From Bryobacterales bacterium (GTDB lineage: Bacteria > Acidobacteriota > Terriglobia > Bryobacterales > UBA6623): a stretch of 57,410 nt of DNA. The notes beneath the pieces were generated by a model. That model did no database searches. It saw nothing but the letters and a program-made list of their open reading frames with translations, and was not told the DNA's origin. Positions 26,018 through 34,613 of this stretch are shown in pieces; position 1 is the stretch's first letter; the number at the start of each line of letters is the position of its first letter. The DNA lies in contig JAPPMG010000011.1 in assembly GCA_028819215.1 (NCBI GenBank), positions 1 to 57,410 on the forward strand. The letters are read 5' to 3'. The position numbers were made by a program, and so were the translations under genes.

Positions 26018-28326
26018 TCAGTCCCCCTGCGCATCTGGAACGGCATGCTCTTGGTCACCGCCACGATAAGGTCGGCGAACCGATAACCGGACGCCTCCCC
26101 CTCGCGGGCGATTGAGCGCACTACAGGTCTATCGTAATACTCCAAGCCCCTTCCTAGGGCGTAAGTGAGCAGCTTTTCTACAACCGTCCTGACGAAAGCG
26201 TCTTTCAACACGGTCGTGAACACCTGTTTTAGCTCCCCGGGACCGTTGAACCGGACGCCGCCCGGCAACTCGCCCGAGGCGTCGATCGGGGCTTCGCCGT
26301 CCTTGTCGCGCCAGCGTCCGATCGCGTCGAAGTTCTCCAAGGCGAAACCGATCGCGTCCATCCTAACGTGGCAGCTGGCGCAGGTCGGGCTCTGGCTGTG
26401 CAGCGTCATCAGCTCGCGCAGAGTTAAGTCCTCGCCCTCCGGGGCAGCCTCCTCGAGTTCAGGTATGTCGGGTGGGGGCGGGGGTGGGGGCATGCCGAAG
26501 AGGTTCTCCAGCACCCATTTGCCGCGGATCACCACCGAGGTGCGATTGGGGTAGGAGGTGACGGTCAGCACGCTGGCTTGGCCGAGCAGGCCTCCGCGCC
26601 GCGTGTCCGTCAGGCTGACCGGGCGGAACTGCGGGCCGCGGACGCCGCCGACGCCATAGTGCGCCGCCAGCCTCTCGTTCACGAACGTGTAGTCAGCGTC
26701 GAGCAGTTCGAGTGCGCTGCGATTGCGCTTCAGGATATCTGCGAAGAAGAGCTCGGTCTCCCGCCGCATCGCAAAGCGCAGTTCAGAGTCGAATTCCGGA
26801 AACAGAATCTCGTCGGGCTTGGCTTGCGCCACCTTGCGCAACTCCAGCCATTGGCCGGCGAAATTCTCCACCAGCGCGTTCGCCCGGCGATCGGCTAGCA
26901 TCCTGCGGACTTGGCGCTCCAGTTGGCGCTCGTCGCGCAAGCGTCCCTGCTCGGCGGCGGCTAGCAGCTCTTCGTCAGGCAGGCTGCTCCACAGGAAGAA
27001 CGACAGCCGAGAGGCCAACGCGAAGTCGCTGATGCGGAAGGGCTTGCCCGGCTTTGTGTCATCGGGGCCGGGTTCGAGGCGGAACAGGAAGCTGGGGGAG
27101 ACGAGCAGTGCTCGGACGGCCCGCTCGATGCCGGACTCGAACCCCCCTTCCGCCCGCCCGAGCTCGTACATCGCCATCAGGGCGGATACGTCTTGGTCGT
27201 CGACTGGCCGCCGATAGGCTTGGCGGGCCAGCTTGGAGACGATCTTCTCAGCGCACGGGCGCGCCTCTCCCGCGCTCTTGGGCAGGCAGGTGAATATCTT
27301 GCGGCGACTGGCCGTATCGCCGGGCCCTTGAGGATCGAATGGGCCTTCGATGGAGATCCAGCGGAGCTTGAAAGGCTGCGTTGCATCGGGCAGCTGCAGC
27401 AGCTCAAGACGCCCGCCGTCCAGCCGGATGTCAAAGGGAGGATGCGGCCTTGCCGGCTCGCTGCTCCCGCTGGGCGAGGTGCGCTCCGCGCGCGAGGATT
27501 CGCCCAGGAATGCGAGTGTCAGCGTGCGCATCCCGGGCTGTACCGTCAGGCGGGTCTGGTAATGTTCATAGCTCGTTCGGCTGTCCCCTTGGTCCAGGGC
27601 CGCAGAGATGATGTACTCGCCTGCGAGAGGGAAGTAGTACTTCAGAGCGGTTCCGCGACTCGACCCGATGGGCAGGTCCAACCTTGAAGCGGGCGCGTGG
27701 CCGGCATCGCGGAATCCGGTCTCCCGATCGCGCACGAAGATGTCCTTCTGGGGCTTCGAGACTGCCGCGCCCACCGCCAGTCGGCTTACGTGGCGCGCGG
27801 CGAACATGTAGCGGTCCAGCAGAGCCGGCGAGAGCGTCAGCACATCCGCGATGTTGTCGAACCCGTAGCCGGAATCGTCGCCGGGCAGCATCGTGGTGAG
27901 ATCGAGGTCTAGGTGCAGCAGGTCGCGAACCGCGTTGGAGTACTCGGCCCGGTTGAGCCGGTGGGCCGGCGGGCGCCCCGGGTCGGGATTCGTGCGGGCT
28001 GCCTCGTCGAGCGCTCGCTCCAGTCGGGCGACGAACTCCGAGCGCTGGGACTGTTCTGGGGCGGGCAGGCCTGACGGTGGCATTTCGCCCGACCCTACCT
28101 TGCGCAAGACCCGCTCCCAGAGCGCGGGATCCAGATCGGGCCGGGCGGGATCGCGCCCTTGCAAGGAGACGCCAGCCGTCTGTGCGTTGTCGTTGTGACA
28201 AGCGACACAATATTGGTCGACCATCGTCTGAGCAGAGACCGCCGCAGATGTAGCTGACACAAGTACTGCTGCGCCACTCAGCGCTAGCACAGCGATCCTA
28301 GAGCGTATCGGGGCCAACCAGATCAT
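26014..28326 (-). CDS. DUF1592/DUF1588/DUF1585-type exported cytochrome-like protein
   Basis: A 770-residue protein of the multi-domain family DUF1587-1595-1592-1588-1585. A signal peptide (IAVLALSGAAVLVSATSAAVSA) is followed by the haem-binding motif CVACH at residues 40-44. A second CxxCH, CASCH, lies in the DUF1588 part (SQSPTCASCHVRMDAIGFALENFDAIGRW). Other landmarks are HRLNRAEYSNAVRDLLHLD (DUF1587), FFLWSSLPDEELL (DUF1592) and the C-terminal KLLTYALGRGLEYYDRP (DUF1585). The start at 28326 places the signal peptide at the N-terminus. The open frame to 28428 is not supported. It is probably a periplasmic c-type cytochrome, but its partner redox reaction is unknown. Confidence 0.9.
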   Translation of the reverse strand: MIWLAPIRSRIAVLALSGAAVLVSATSAAVSAQTMVDQYCVACHNDNAQTAGVSLQGRDPARPDLDPALWERVLRKVGSGEMPPSGLPAPEQSQRSEFVARLERALDEAARTNPDPGRPPAHRLNRAEYSNAVRDLLHLDLDLTTMLPGDDSGYGFDNIADVLTLSPALLDRYMFAARHVSRLAVGAAVSKPQKDIFVRDRETGFRDAGHAPASRLDLPIGSSRGTALKYYFPLAGEYIISAALDQGDSRTSYEHYQTRLTVQPGMRTLTLAFLGESSRAERTSPSGSSEPARPHPPFDIRLDGGRLELLQLPDATQPFKLRWISIEGPFDPQGPGDTASRRKIFTCLPKSAGEARPCAEKIVSKLARQAYRRPVDDQDVSALMAMYELGRAEGGFESGIERAVRALLVSPSFLFRLEPGPDDTKPGKPFRISDFALASRLSFFLWSSLPDEELLAAAEQGRLRDERQLERQVRRMLADRRANALVENFAGQWLELRKVAQAKPDEILFPEFDSELRFAMRRETELFFADILKRNRSALELLDADYTFVNERLAAHYGVGGVRGPQFRPVSLTDTRRGGLLGQASVLTVTSYPNRTSVVIRGKWVLENLFGMPPPPPPPDIPELEEAAPEGEDLTLRELMTLHSQSPTCASCHVRMDAIGFALENFDAIGRWRDKDGEAPIDASGELPGGVRFNGPGELKQVFTTVLKDAFVRTVVEKLLTYALGRGLEYYDRPVVRSIAREGEASGYRFADLIVAVTKSMPFQMRRGTE

Positions 28327-28543
28327 CGTACCCGGAACGGCCTGCGATTGGATATGTCGGATCCCGTCGAGGATGAGCCGGTATTGCGGGCCAAGGTTGC
28401 TGGCGTGTTGTTCATCGCGTGACCGCAACCCTTAGCGCCTGAATCCCCTGGCCGCGTGGAGAAAATGCTGGGTAGTCAGGATTCTCCAAGCGCAGTGCTG
28501 GACTTTCATCCGTATGCTATGCTTTTAGCAGGGGAATCGAACA

Positions 28544-29239
28544 ATGAGCGAAAATGAGAGCGATCTGACGGTTCCAGAATCCGTCTCAAACGAGGATCTG
28601 AAGAAGATCGCGTGGGACTTTGCCCGGAATAGAGGGAATCTCGTCCAGCTTCCAAGGATCTTGGGCCTCTCGGACGAACGCTGGGAGGAGTTCATGGAGT
28701 GGCTTCGTGCCCGATCCGAACCTCGGCAGCCCGATATGAGGTACCCCGTCCTCATTCCCGCAACAAGCCCAACCTCCTACATCTCCTTCAAACGCGCTCT
28801 CAATCTCCGGCTCCCGGGCGAGTTGACAGGGGATTGGCACTTCGACGTGAGCTTTTTCGGCTACCCAGAGCGCTCATACGCCCGCCTCGCCGGCCCGGAT
28901 GGATTGGTAGACACCACGCCAACACTTGGGTCTCGCGGTGTGCGAGACATGGGGCTTCAGATCGCGAACTCGGGCATCAAGCCGTATGAGGGCCCGGTTT
29001 GGGTGGCCAACCACTACCGGGCAATCGCTGACATGGCTATGGACAGGCTACAGAACTGGTGGTGGTCGGCCGAAACGTTCCCGGCCCACCAGATCAATGA
29101 TTGGCTTTGGTCCGAAGATGACTTCGACATTCTTGTCAGAGACTACTTGAAGCCAATGCGCGGACAGATTCAGGGGCGTATCAGGGAGGCGTTTGACGAA
29201 TGGCTGCCAACAGTCGTATACGGCGCGGACTACGACTAA
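28544..29239 (+). CDS. Unknown protein paired with AbiEii-type toxin (candidate antitoxin)
   Basis: A 231-residue soluble protein that I do not recognise as a named family. The first 65 residues are helical and acidic (SNEDLKKIAWDFARNRGNLVQ, LGLSDERWEEFMEWLRARSE), which could be a small DNA- or protein-binding part. The middle has beta-rich motifs (FDVSFFGYPERSYARLAGPDGLVDTTP), then the helical GPVWVANHYRAIADMAMDRLQ. The AbiEii gene starts inside its 3' end with a 40-base overlap, as in toxin-antitoxin pairs, so an antitoxin role is inferred from position. It is not a typical winged-helix AbiEi. AGGGGA precedes the ATG by nine bases. Confidence 0.6.
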   Translation: MSENESDLTVPESVSNEDLKKIAWDFARNRGNLVQLPRILGLSDERWEEFMEWLRARSEPRQPDMRYPVLIPATSPTSYISFKRALNLRLPGELTGDWHFDVSFFGYPERSYARLAGPDGLVDTTPTLGSRGVRDMGLQIANSGIKPYEGPVWVANHYRAIADMAMDRLQNWWWSAETFPAHQINDWLWSEDDFDILVRDYLKPMRGQIQGRIREAFDEWLPTVVYGADYD

Positions 29240-30099
29240 CTCCGCACCAAGAGCTTCACGAGCGTTTGATGTGGGACGTTCTGGTCCAGGTCCAGAACCT
29301 AGGCTTGGTCCTGAAGGGAGGGACCGCGCTCGCTTTCACTAGAGGTCTCGACCGCCATTCAACCGACTTGGACTTTGATGCGGGCGGGCCAGTTGAACTC
29401 AGGGATCGCATCGACAGTAGCGCACGATCCTTGGGGGCTAGCCTTGAACCTGCAAGCCGACGAGACTGGCCGGGCCGCCAGCGCTTCCTTGCCTCCTACC
29501 CACCGCTGCCCGGAGACGTCGAAAGGCTCTTCAAGGTCCATGTCCGGCACAAGACTCCGCCGGAAGCAGATGACATCGAAATCGTCGGTGGAATCCGAAC
29601 CTACAAGGTTCCGGCGTTGTTCGATCAAAAGATGGCCGCCACCGGCAGCCGGATCGAGGCTCGCGATGTCTTTGATCTCGCATTTGTCATGGAGCGGTAT
29701 GGTGACACTCTTCGGGACGACCAGATTCGGAGGGCAGACGCCTTCACCGCAGATCTGAATCGCCTGGAGCGGCGATACAAGGACGCGTTCGAGCGGGATG
29801 ACGTCTTGAGGGGCGTCTCGGACGTTGAAGACTCGGTGGTCCGGTTTCGATACGCGACAACCGACCAGTTCACGCGCAGATGGCCACAGATCCAAGAGCA
29901 ACGCATTCCGATCCCAACAGATGTCCTGAGCCGGGTCGTTGCGATCCAAGATCGGGCGCGCATGGCGTCCGGACACGTCACGGAGCCGCAGCATTCTAGA
30001 CCAAGTACCGATAAGGACTTCCTTCGTTCGCCATGGAACGCAGATCGAAAGGGTGCCCGTGAGAAGGAAGTGGATCTTGACTGGTCGATCTCTCGTTGA
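29200..30099 (+). CDS. Nucleotidyltransferase AbiEii/AbiGii/MenT toxin family
   Basis: A 299-residue protein with the DUF1814/AbiEii nucleotidyltransferase core. LVLKGGTALAFTRGLDRHS is followed by TDLDFD, giving the GG...DxD catalytic pattern near residues 35-58. VPALFDQKMAATGSRIEARDVFDLAF supplies the conserved Lys and the RDxxDL segment. Members modify tRNA or other targets with NTPs and act as type IV or MenT-like toxins. AGGGAGG (29183-29189) lies 10 bases upstream of the ATG, within the preceding gene. The 3' end (about residues 255-299) is basic and low in complexity. Toxicity is inferred from the family. Confidence 0.82.
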   Translation: MAANSRIRRGLRLTPHQELHERLMWDVLVQVQNLGLVLKGGTALAFTRGLDRHSTDLDFDAGGPVELRDRIDSSARSLGASLEPASRRDWPGRQRFLASYPPLPGDVERLFKVHVRHKTPPEADDIEIVGGIRTYKVPALFDQKMAATGSRIEARDVFDLAFVMERYGDTLRDDQIRRADAFTADLNRLERRYKDAFERDDVLRGVSDVEDSVVRFRYATTDQFTRRWPQIQEQRIPIPTDVLSRVVAIQDRARMASGHVTEPQHSRPSTDKDFLRSPWNADRKGAREKEVDLDWSISR

Positions 30100-30150
30100 C
30101 TCTGGTTTTCCAGAAGCGCTAGAGAAAAGAGAATCGCTTACGCTTTATCC

Positions 30151-31557
30151 ATGCAGATTGCCAAGCTGCTGCTGACCACGATCCTCAGTGCGAGCGTGGT
30201 GCAGGCTTCTGAGTGGGCTATGTTTCGCGGTCCCAATGGCAGCGGCGTTGCCGAGACTGGGAGCTTGCCGGTTGTCTTCGGGCCCGGTACCAGCTCTCAG
30301 TGGGAAGTCAGCGTACCGCCCGGCAAGTCCTCTGCGGTCTTGTCCTCGGATCGGCTCTACCTGACGGCGGCCGATGACGGCCGATTGCTCACGCTCGCCT
30401 TCGACCGCGCGACTGGCCGGGAGCTGTGGCGGCGAGCGGCCCCGTCACGGCGCGTGGAGAAGATGAACCGCCGCAACCATGAAGCTTCCTCTACGCCTGT
30501 CACGGATGGCACGAACGTCTACGTCTTCTTCGGCGGCTACGGAATGCTCGCGTACGGCCCCGACGGGGAGCAGCTGTGGTCTCTGCCTCTGGGGCCGTTC
30601 ACCAACTATCACGGCATGGGGGCTTCGCCGATCTTGGCCGATGGCAAGCTGATCATGGTCTGCGACCAGGATCTGGGGGCGTACCTCATTGCCGTCGATC
30701 CGGCCAGCGGCGAGATCCTCTGGAAGCAGCGGCGCCCCGATTTCGTGCATAGCTTTTCGACGCCAGCCGTTTACGACCGAGGCACGGCCGGCCTGGAGAT
30801 CATCGTGCCGGGCTCGTACCGCATGACCGGCTACGCCCCGGACGGCAGCGAGCTTTGGCGCGTCGACGGCCTGACCTATCAGGTGAAGTCGGTTCCCGTG
30901 CTGGCCGGGGATCGGCTCTTCTTCAACGGCTGGGCTCCGGGCGGCGAGCCGGCCGTGCGCTTGGAACTGCCGGCGTTCGAGGAGATGAGCGAGCGTTTCG
31001 ACGCCAACGCTGACGGCGAGCTTGACAAGGAAGAGATCCCCGCGAATTGGCTGCCGGAAAATTGGGCGATGCACGACCGGAACAAGAACGGAACGCTGAA
31101 CGCGCGCGACTGGGCGCACTATCGCGCCCGGCGCGTGTCTGAGAACTCGTGCATGGCCATCCGGCTCGGCGGTCGCGGCAACGTGACGGAGTCCCACCGC
31201 TTGTGGCGATACCAGAAGTCCCTGCCCGACGTGGCGTCCCCCGTCCTGTACGAGGGCGTTCTCTATCTGGTCCGCAATGGAGGGATCGTGACCGCGCTCG
31301 ACCCGGATTCCGGAGCGGTGCTCAAGCAGGGGCGGCTTTCCGACGCGATCGACTCCTACTACGCCTCGCCGGTTGCCGGCGATGGCAAGATTTACATGCT
31401 CAGCGAGACCGGCAAGGCGGTCGTGCTGGAGGCCGGCTCGGATTGGACCGTGCTGCAAACCAACGATCTCGGGGAAGAGGTCTACGCCACGCCTGCCATC
31501 GGGAGTGACTGCTTGTACGTCCGCACGGCCAGCAAGCTGTATTGCTTCAGCGAGTAG
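30151..31557 (+). CDS. Exported PQQ-type beta-propeller with EF-hand insertion
   Basis: A 468-residue secreted protein with a signal peptide (MQIAKLLLTTILSASVVQAS) and PQQ-like (YVTN/quinoprotein) propeller repeats: DGRLLTLAFDRATGRELWRR, GPDGEQLWSLPL, DPASGEILWKQRR, DGSELWRVDGL. Two EF-hand loops interrupt the propeller at residues 284-295 (DANADGELDKEE) and 309-320 (DRNKNGTLNARD). No catalytic quinoprotein site can be seen, so it is likely a binding or scaffold protein. It precedes a sulfatase gene on the same strand by 54 bases. TACGCT (30139-30144), six bases before the ATG, is a possible leaderless -10. Confidence 0.85.
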   Translation: MQIAKLLLTTILSASVVQASEWAMFRGPNGSGVAETGSLPVVFGPGTSSQWEVSVPPGKSSAVLSSDRLYLTAADDGRLLTLAFDRATGRELWRRAAPSRRVEKMNRRNHEASSTPVTDGTNVYVFFGGYGMLAYGPDGEQLWSLPLGPFTNYHGMGASPILADGKLIMVCDQDLGAYLIAVDPASGEILWKQRRPDFVHSFSTPAVYDRGTAGLEIIVPGSYRMTGYAPDGSELWRVDGLTYQVKSVPVLAGDRLFFNGWAPGGEPAVRLELPAFEEMSERFDANADGELDKEEIPANWLPENWAMHDRNKNGTLNARDWAHYRARRVSENSCMAIRLGGRGNVTESHRLWRYQKSLPDVASPVLYEGVLYLVRNGGIVTALDPDSGAVLKQGRLSDAIDSYYASPVAGDGKIYMLSETGKAVVLEAGSDWTVLQTNDLGEEVYATPAIGSDCLYVRTASKLYCFSE

Positions 31558-31611
31558 AATTGCAGTTGTCTCTCTGGCAGTTGGGCTGCTGCCGGTAGGA
31601 TCTGAGCACAC

Positions 31612-33057
31612 ATGACGGACTCAACCAGGCGCGACTTCTTGCTCGGCTCCATGGCGCTGGGCCCTCTGGCTGCTTGTGGCGGCCAGAGCGGCGACGCCGG
31701 CGCGAAGGCACCGAACATCATCCTGTGCATGGCGGACGACCAAGGCTGGGGGGACACCGGCTACAACGGCCACCCGTACCTGAAGACGCCGCATCTCGAT
31801 GCGATGAGCCGGGCCGGGCTCCGTTTTGATCGCTTCTATTCTGGCGCGCCGGTCTGCTCTCCCACGAGGGGCAGCGCCCTGACGGGAAGGCATCCCTATC
31901 GCTATGGCGTGCCCACCGCCAATGCTGGCCACATCCGGGACGGAGAGATCACGTTGGCGGAGTTGCTCAAGACCCAGGGCTACACCACCGGCCACTTCGG
32001 CAAGTGGCATCTCGGCACTCTGACCAACGATCAAGAGGACGGCCGGCGGGGCGGGCGCCGACCCGAGCACTATGCTCCGCCATGGGAGCACGGGTTCGAC
32101 CAGTCGTTTTCCGCCGAGGTACAGATGCCGACGTGGGATCCGATGGAGAATCAGGCGTTTCCGTCGAAATACTGGACGGGGGAAGGGGAGTACGCCACTG
32201 AGAACCTGTCCGGGGACGATTCGCGCGTGATCATGGACCGCGCGATTCCCTTCATTCAGCAGGCGGCGGCCGCGCAGACTCCGTTCTTCGCCGTGATCTG
32301 GTTCCATGCCCCCCACCGTCCGGTGGTGGCGGGCCCGCAGCACCGGGCGCTGTATGCCGGCTTCAGCGAAGGCGAGCAGCACTACTACGGCTGCATCACC
32401 GCGCTCGACGAGCAGGTCGGCAGGCTCCGAACTGAGCTCCGGCAGTTGGGCGTGGCAGACGACACCATGCTCTGGTACTGCAGCGACAACGGCCCGGAAG
32501 GGCGCACGTCGCACCTCAGCACCGACCGAGGCTCGAGCGGCGGGTTGCGCGGCCGCAAGCGCAGCTTGTTTGAAGGCGGCGTGCGGGTTCCGGGAATTCT
32601 CGAGTGGCCGCGGCACGTCGAAGCCGGGCGTGTCTCGGAGATGCCCGCGTCCACCTGCGACTACTTTCCCACGATCGCAGCGGTGCTGGGGCTGGATGCG
32701 CCGGACGACGAGCGCCCGATCGACGGGGTGAGCCTGCTCCCCCTGATCGACGGCGACATGGAGCAGCGCGGGCGTCCGATCGCGTTTCAATGTCCCGACG
32801 GGGGAGAGCGCGGCCAGGGCGCCCGCTTGGGCTCGCCGGACCACGCGCTGATCGGAGATCGTTACAAGCTGCTGAGCTTTCTCGACGAAGAGCGAAGCGG
32901 GCAGGACATGCTGTTCGACATCGCCTTGGACCCAGGGGAGCGGCACGATTTGGCCGGGGAACTGCCCGAGGTGGCAGCCCAGATGAAGCAGCGCCTGATG
33001 GATTGGGACGCATCTTGCGCGCGCAGCGCCGAGGGCGCGGACTATTCCAGCGGCTGA
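31612..33057 (+). CDS. Arylsulfatase, Tat-exported lipoprotein
   Basis: A 481-residue sulfatase. STRRDFLLGSMALGPLAAC is a twin-arginine signal with a lipobox-like LAAC (C22), so the enzyme is probably folded in the cytoplasm and then anchored outside. ADDQGWGDTGYNGHP carries calcium ligands. CSPTR with C82 is the formylglycine site, followed by GSALTGRHPY. FGKWHLG, WYCSDNGPEG and FEGGVRVPGILEWP complete the family. TAGGAT (31596-31601) is a possible -10 ten bases from the ATG. Its Tat route differs from the Sec-type signals of the three other sulfatases here. Confidence 0.93.
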   Translation: MTDSTRRDFLLGSMALGPLAACGGQSGDAGAKAPNIILCMADDQGWGDTGYNGHPYLKTPHLDAMSRAGLRFDRFYSGAPVCSPTRGSALTGRHPYRYGVPTANAGHIRDGEITLAELLKTQGYTTGHFGKWHLGTLTNDQEDGRRGGRRPEHYAPPWEHGFDQSFSAEVQMPTWDPMENQAFPSKYWTGEGEYATENLSGDDSRVIMDRAIPFIQQAAAAQTPFFAVIWFHAPHRPVVAGPQHRALYAGFSEGEQHYYGCITALDEQVGRLRTELRQLGVADDTMLWYCSDNGPEGRTSHLSTDRGSSGGLRGRKRSLFEGGVRVPGILEWPRHVEAGRVSEMPASTCDYFPTIAAVLGLDAPDDERPIDGVSLLPLIDGDMEQRGRPIAFQCPDGGERGQGARLGSPDHALIGDRYKLLSFLDEERSGQDMLFDIALDPGERHDLAGELPEVAAQMKQRLMDWDASCARSAEGADYSSG

Positions 33058-33146
33058 GGGAAGCTGCGCGGCGCTCTCGGCATGGCGGGCAAGACACGGG
33101 CCCGGTGGGCTTGAACGCTCGCCGCGGCATGTAGAATGGAACCGCT

Positions 33147-34580
33147 GTGATGGAGAAAGAGCGCTTTGCTGCAACGCTCCAGCGCCGCGAGTTCTTGCGC
33201 GGCGTAGCTGGCGGAGTTGGCATCGCCGCGCTGGCCGAACTCTTGGCGGCCGATGGCCTGACTGCGGCCTCTCCCCTGGCTCCGAAGGCCCCGCACTTTG
33301 CGCCGAAGGCGAAGAACGTCATCTTCATGTTCATGGAGGGCGGTCCGAGCCAGTACGAACTCTTCGACCCCAAGCCGGCCTTGCAGCGCTGGGACGGGCA
33401 GTCGCTGCCCGAATCGATCACCAAGGACCTTACCCTCGCGTTCATCAAGCCCACTGCCAAGGTGATGGCCAGCTCGTACAAGTTCGAGCCGCGCGGCCAG
33501 GCCGGGATGGAACTCTCCGAACTCGTGCCGCATCTCGGCTCGGTGGCGGATGACATCTGCCTCATCCGCTCGATGCACGGAGACGCCTTCAACCACCACC
33601 CGGGCCAGCTCCTGCTGTTCACGGGAGCGACGATACCGGGCCGCCCAACGCTGGGGTCATGGCTGCTCTACGGATTGGGCAGCGAATCGAAGAACCTGCC
33701 CGGGTTCGTTGTCTTGACCTCGGGCAAGGGCACCTCTGGCGGCACGACGAACTTCTCCTCGGGATTCATGCCGTCCCACTATCAGGGCACGCTGTTCCGC
33801 AACCAGGGCGATCCGATTCTCTACCTCACCAACCCTCCCGGCGTGACGCCGGAGATCCAGCGCGAGACGATCGGCTTCGTCAACGACATGAATCGCATGC
33901 GCTACGAGCGCACCGGGGACGAGGAGATCGCCTCGCGCATCAACGCCTACGAACTCGCCTTCAGGATGCAGACCGAGGCCCCGGATCTGGTGGACCTCTC
34001 GGACGAGTCCCCCGAGACGATCGCGATGTACGGCATCGAGAGCGACAACGAGCATCGCCGCCAGTATGCGACGAACTGCTTGCTGGCGCGCAGGCTGGTC
34101 GAGCGCGGGGTCCGCACCGTGCTGATGATGGACGCGTCGTGGGACGATCACACCTATCTCAACCAGAAGCTGCCCAAGCGCATGCAGGAGACTGACCAGC
34201 CGACCGCTGCGCTTCTCAAGGACCTTAAGCGCTGCGGCCTGCTGGACGAGACCTTGGTCGTGTGGGGCGGAGAGTTCGGGCGGACGCCGATGGTCGAGAT
34301 TCGCAAGCCCGAGGAAGCAGCCAACGCTGGGCGCGACCACCAGCCAACGGCCTACTCAATGTGGATGGCGGGCGGCGGGATCAAGCCAGGCTATGTGCAT
34401 GGCGCAACCGACGAGCTGTGCCTCAACATCACCGCAGATCCGGTCCACGTGCATGACCTGCAGGCGACCATCCTGCACCTGATGGGCTTCGATCACGAGA
34501 AATTCACGTACAAGTTCATGGGGCGGGACTTCCGCCTGACCGATGTGAGCGGTGCCGTGCAGCATGGGTTGCTGGCGTAG
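33147..34580 (+). CDS. DUF1501 protein, Tat-exported
   Basis: A 477-residue protein of the DUF1501 family (alkaline-phosphatase-like fold). The N-terminus QRREFLRGVAGGVGIAALAEL is a Tat signal. KNVIFMFMEGGPSQYELFDPKP is the family start. SMHGDAFNHHPGQLLLFTG, WGGEFGRTPM and HQPTAYSMWMAGGGIKPG are the other hallmark segments. DUF1501 genes usually pair with DUF1549/1553 genes, but here the neighbour is a sulfatase. GTG at 33147 and ATG at 33150 are both possible starts, and TAGAAT (33132-33137) lies just upstream. Biochemical function is unknown. Confidence 0.9.
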   Translation: MMEKERFAATLQRREFLRGVAGGVGIAALAELLAADGLTAASPLAPKAPHFAPKAKNVIFMFMEGGPSQYELFDPKPALQRWDGQSLPESITKDLTLAFIKPTAKVMASSYKFEPRGQAGMELSELVPHLGSVADDICLIRSMHGDAFNHHPGQLLLFTGATIPGRPTLGSWLLYGLGSESKNLPGFVVLTSGKGTSGGTTNFSSGFMPSHYQGTLFRNQGDPILYLTNPPGVTPEIQRETIGFVNDMNRMRYERTGDEEIASRINAYELAFRMQTEAPDLVDLSDESPETIAMYGIESDNEHRRQYATNCLLARRLVERGVRTVLMMDASWDDHTYLNQKLPKRMQETDQPTAALLKDLKRCGLLDETLVVWGGEFGRTPMVEIRKPEEAANAGRDHQPTAYSMWMAGGGIKPGYVHGATDELCLNITADPVHVHDLQATILHLMGFDHEKFTYKFMGRDFRLTDVSGAVQHGLLA

Positions 34581-34613
34581 CCGCGGACTCACCGCGCTCG
34601 CCACCGGCCAGTG

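Noticed and set aside
28327..28428. 34-residue N-terminal extension of the DUF1592 protein
   Set aside because: It would place the signal peptide internally; the ATG at 28326 is followed directly by a normal signal sequence.
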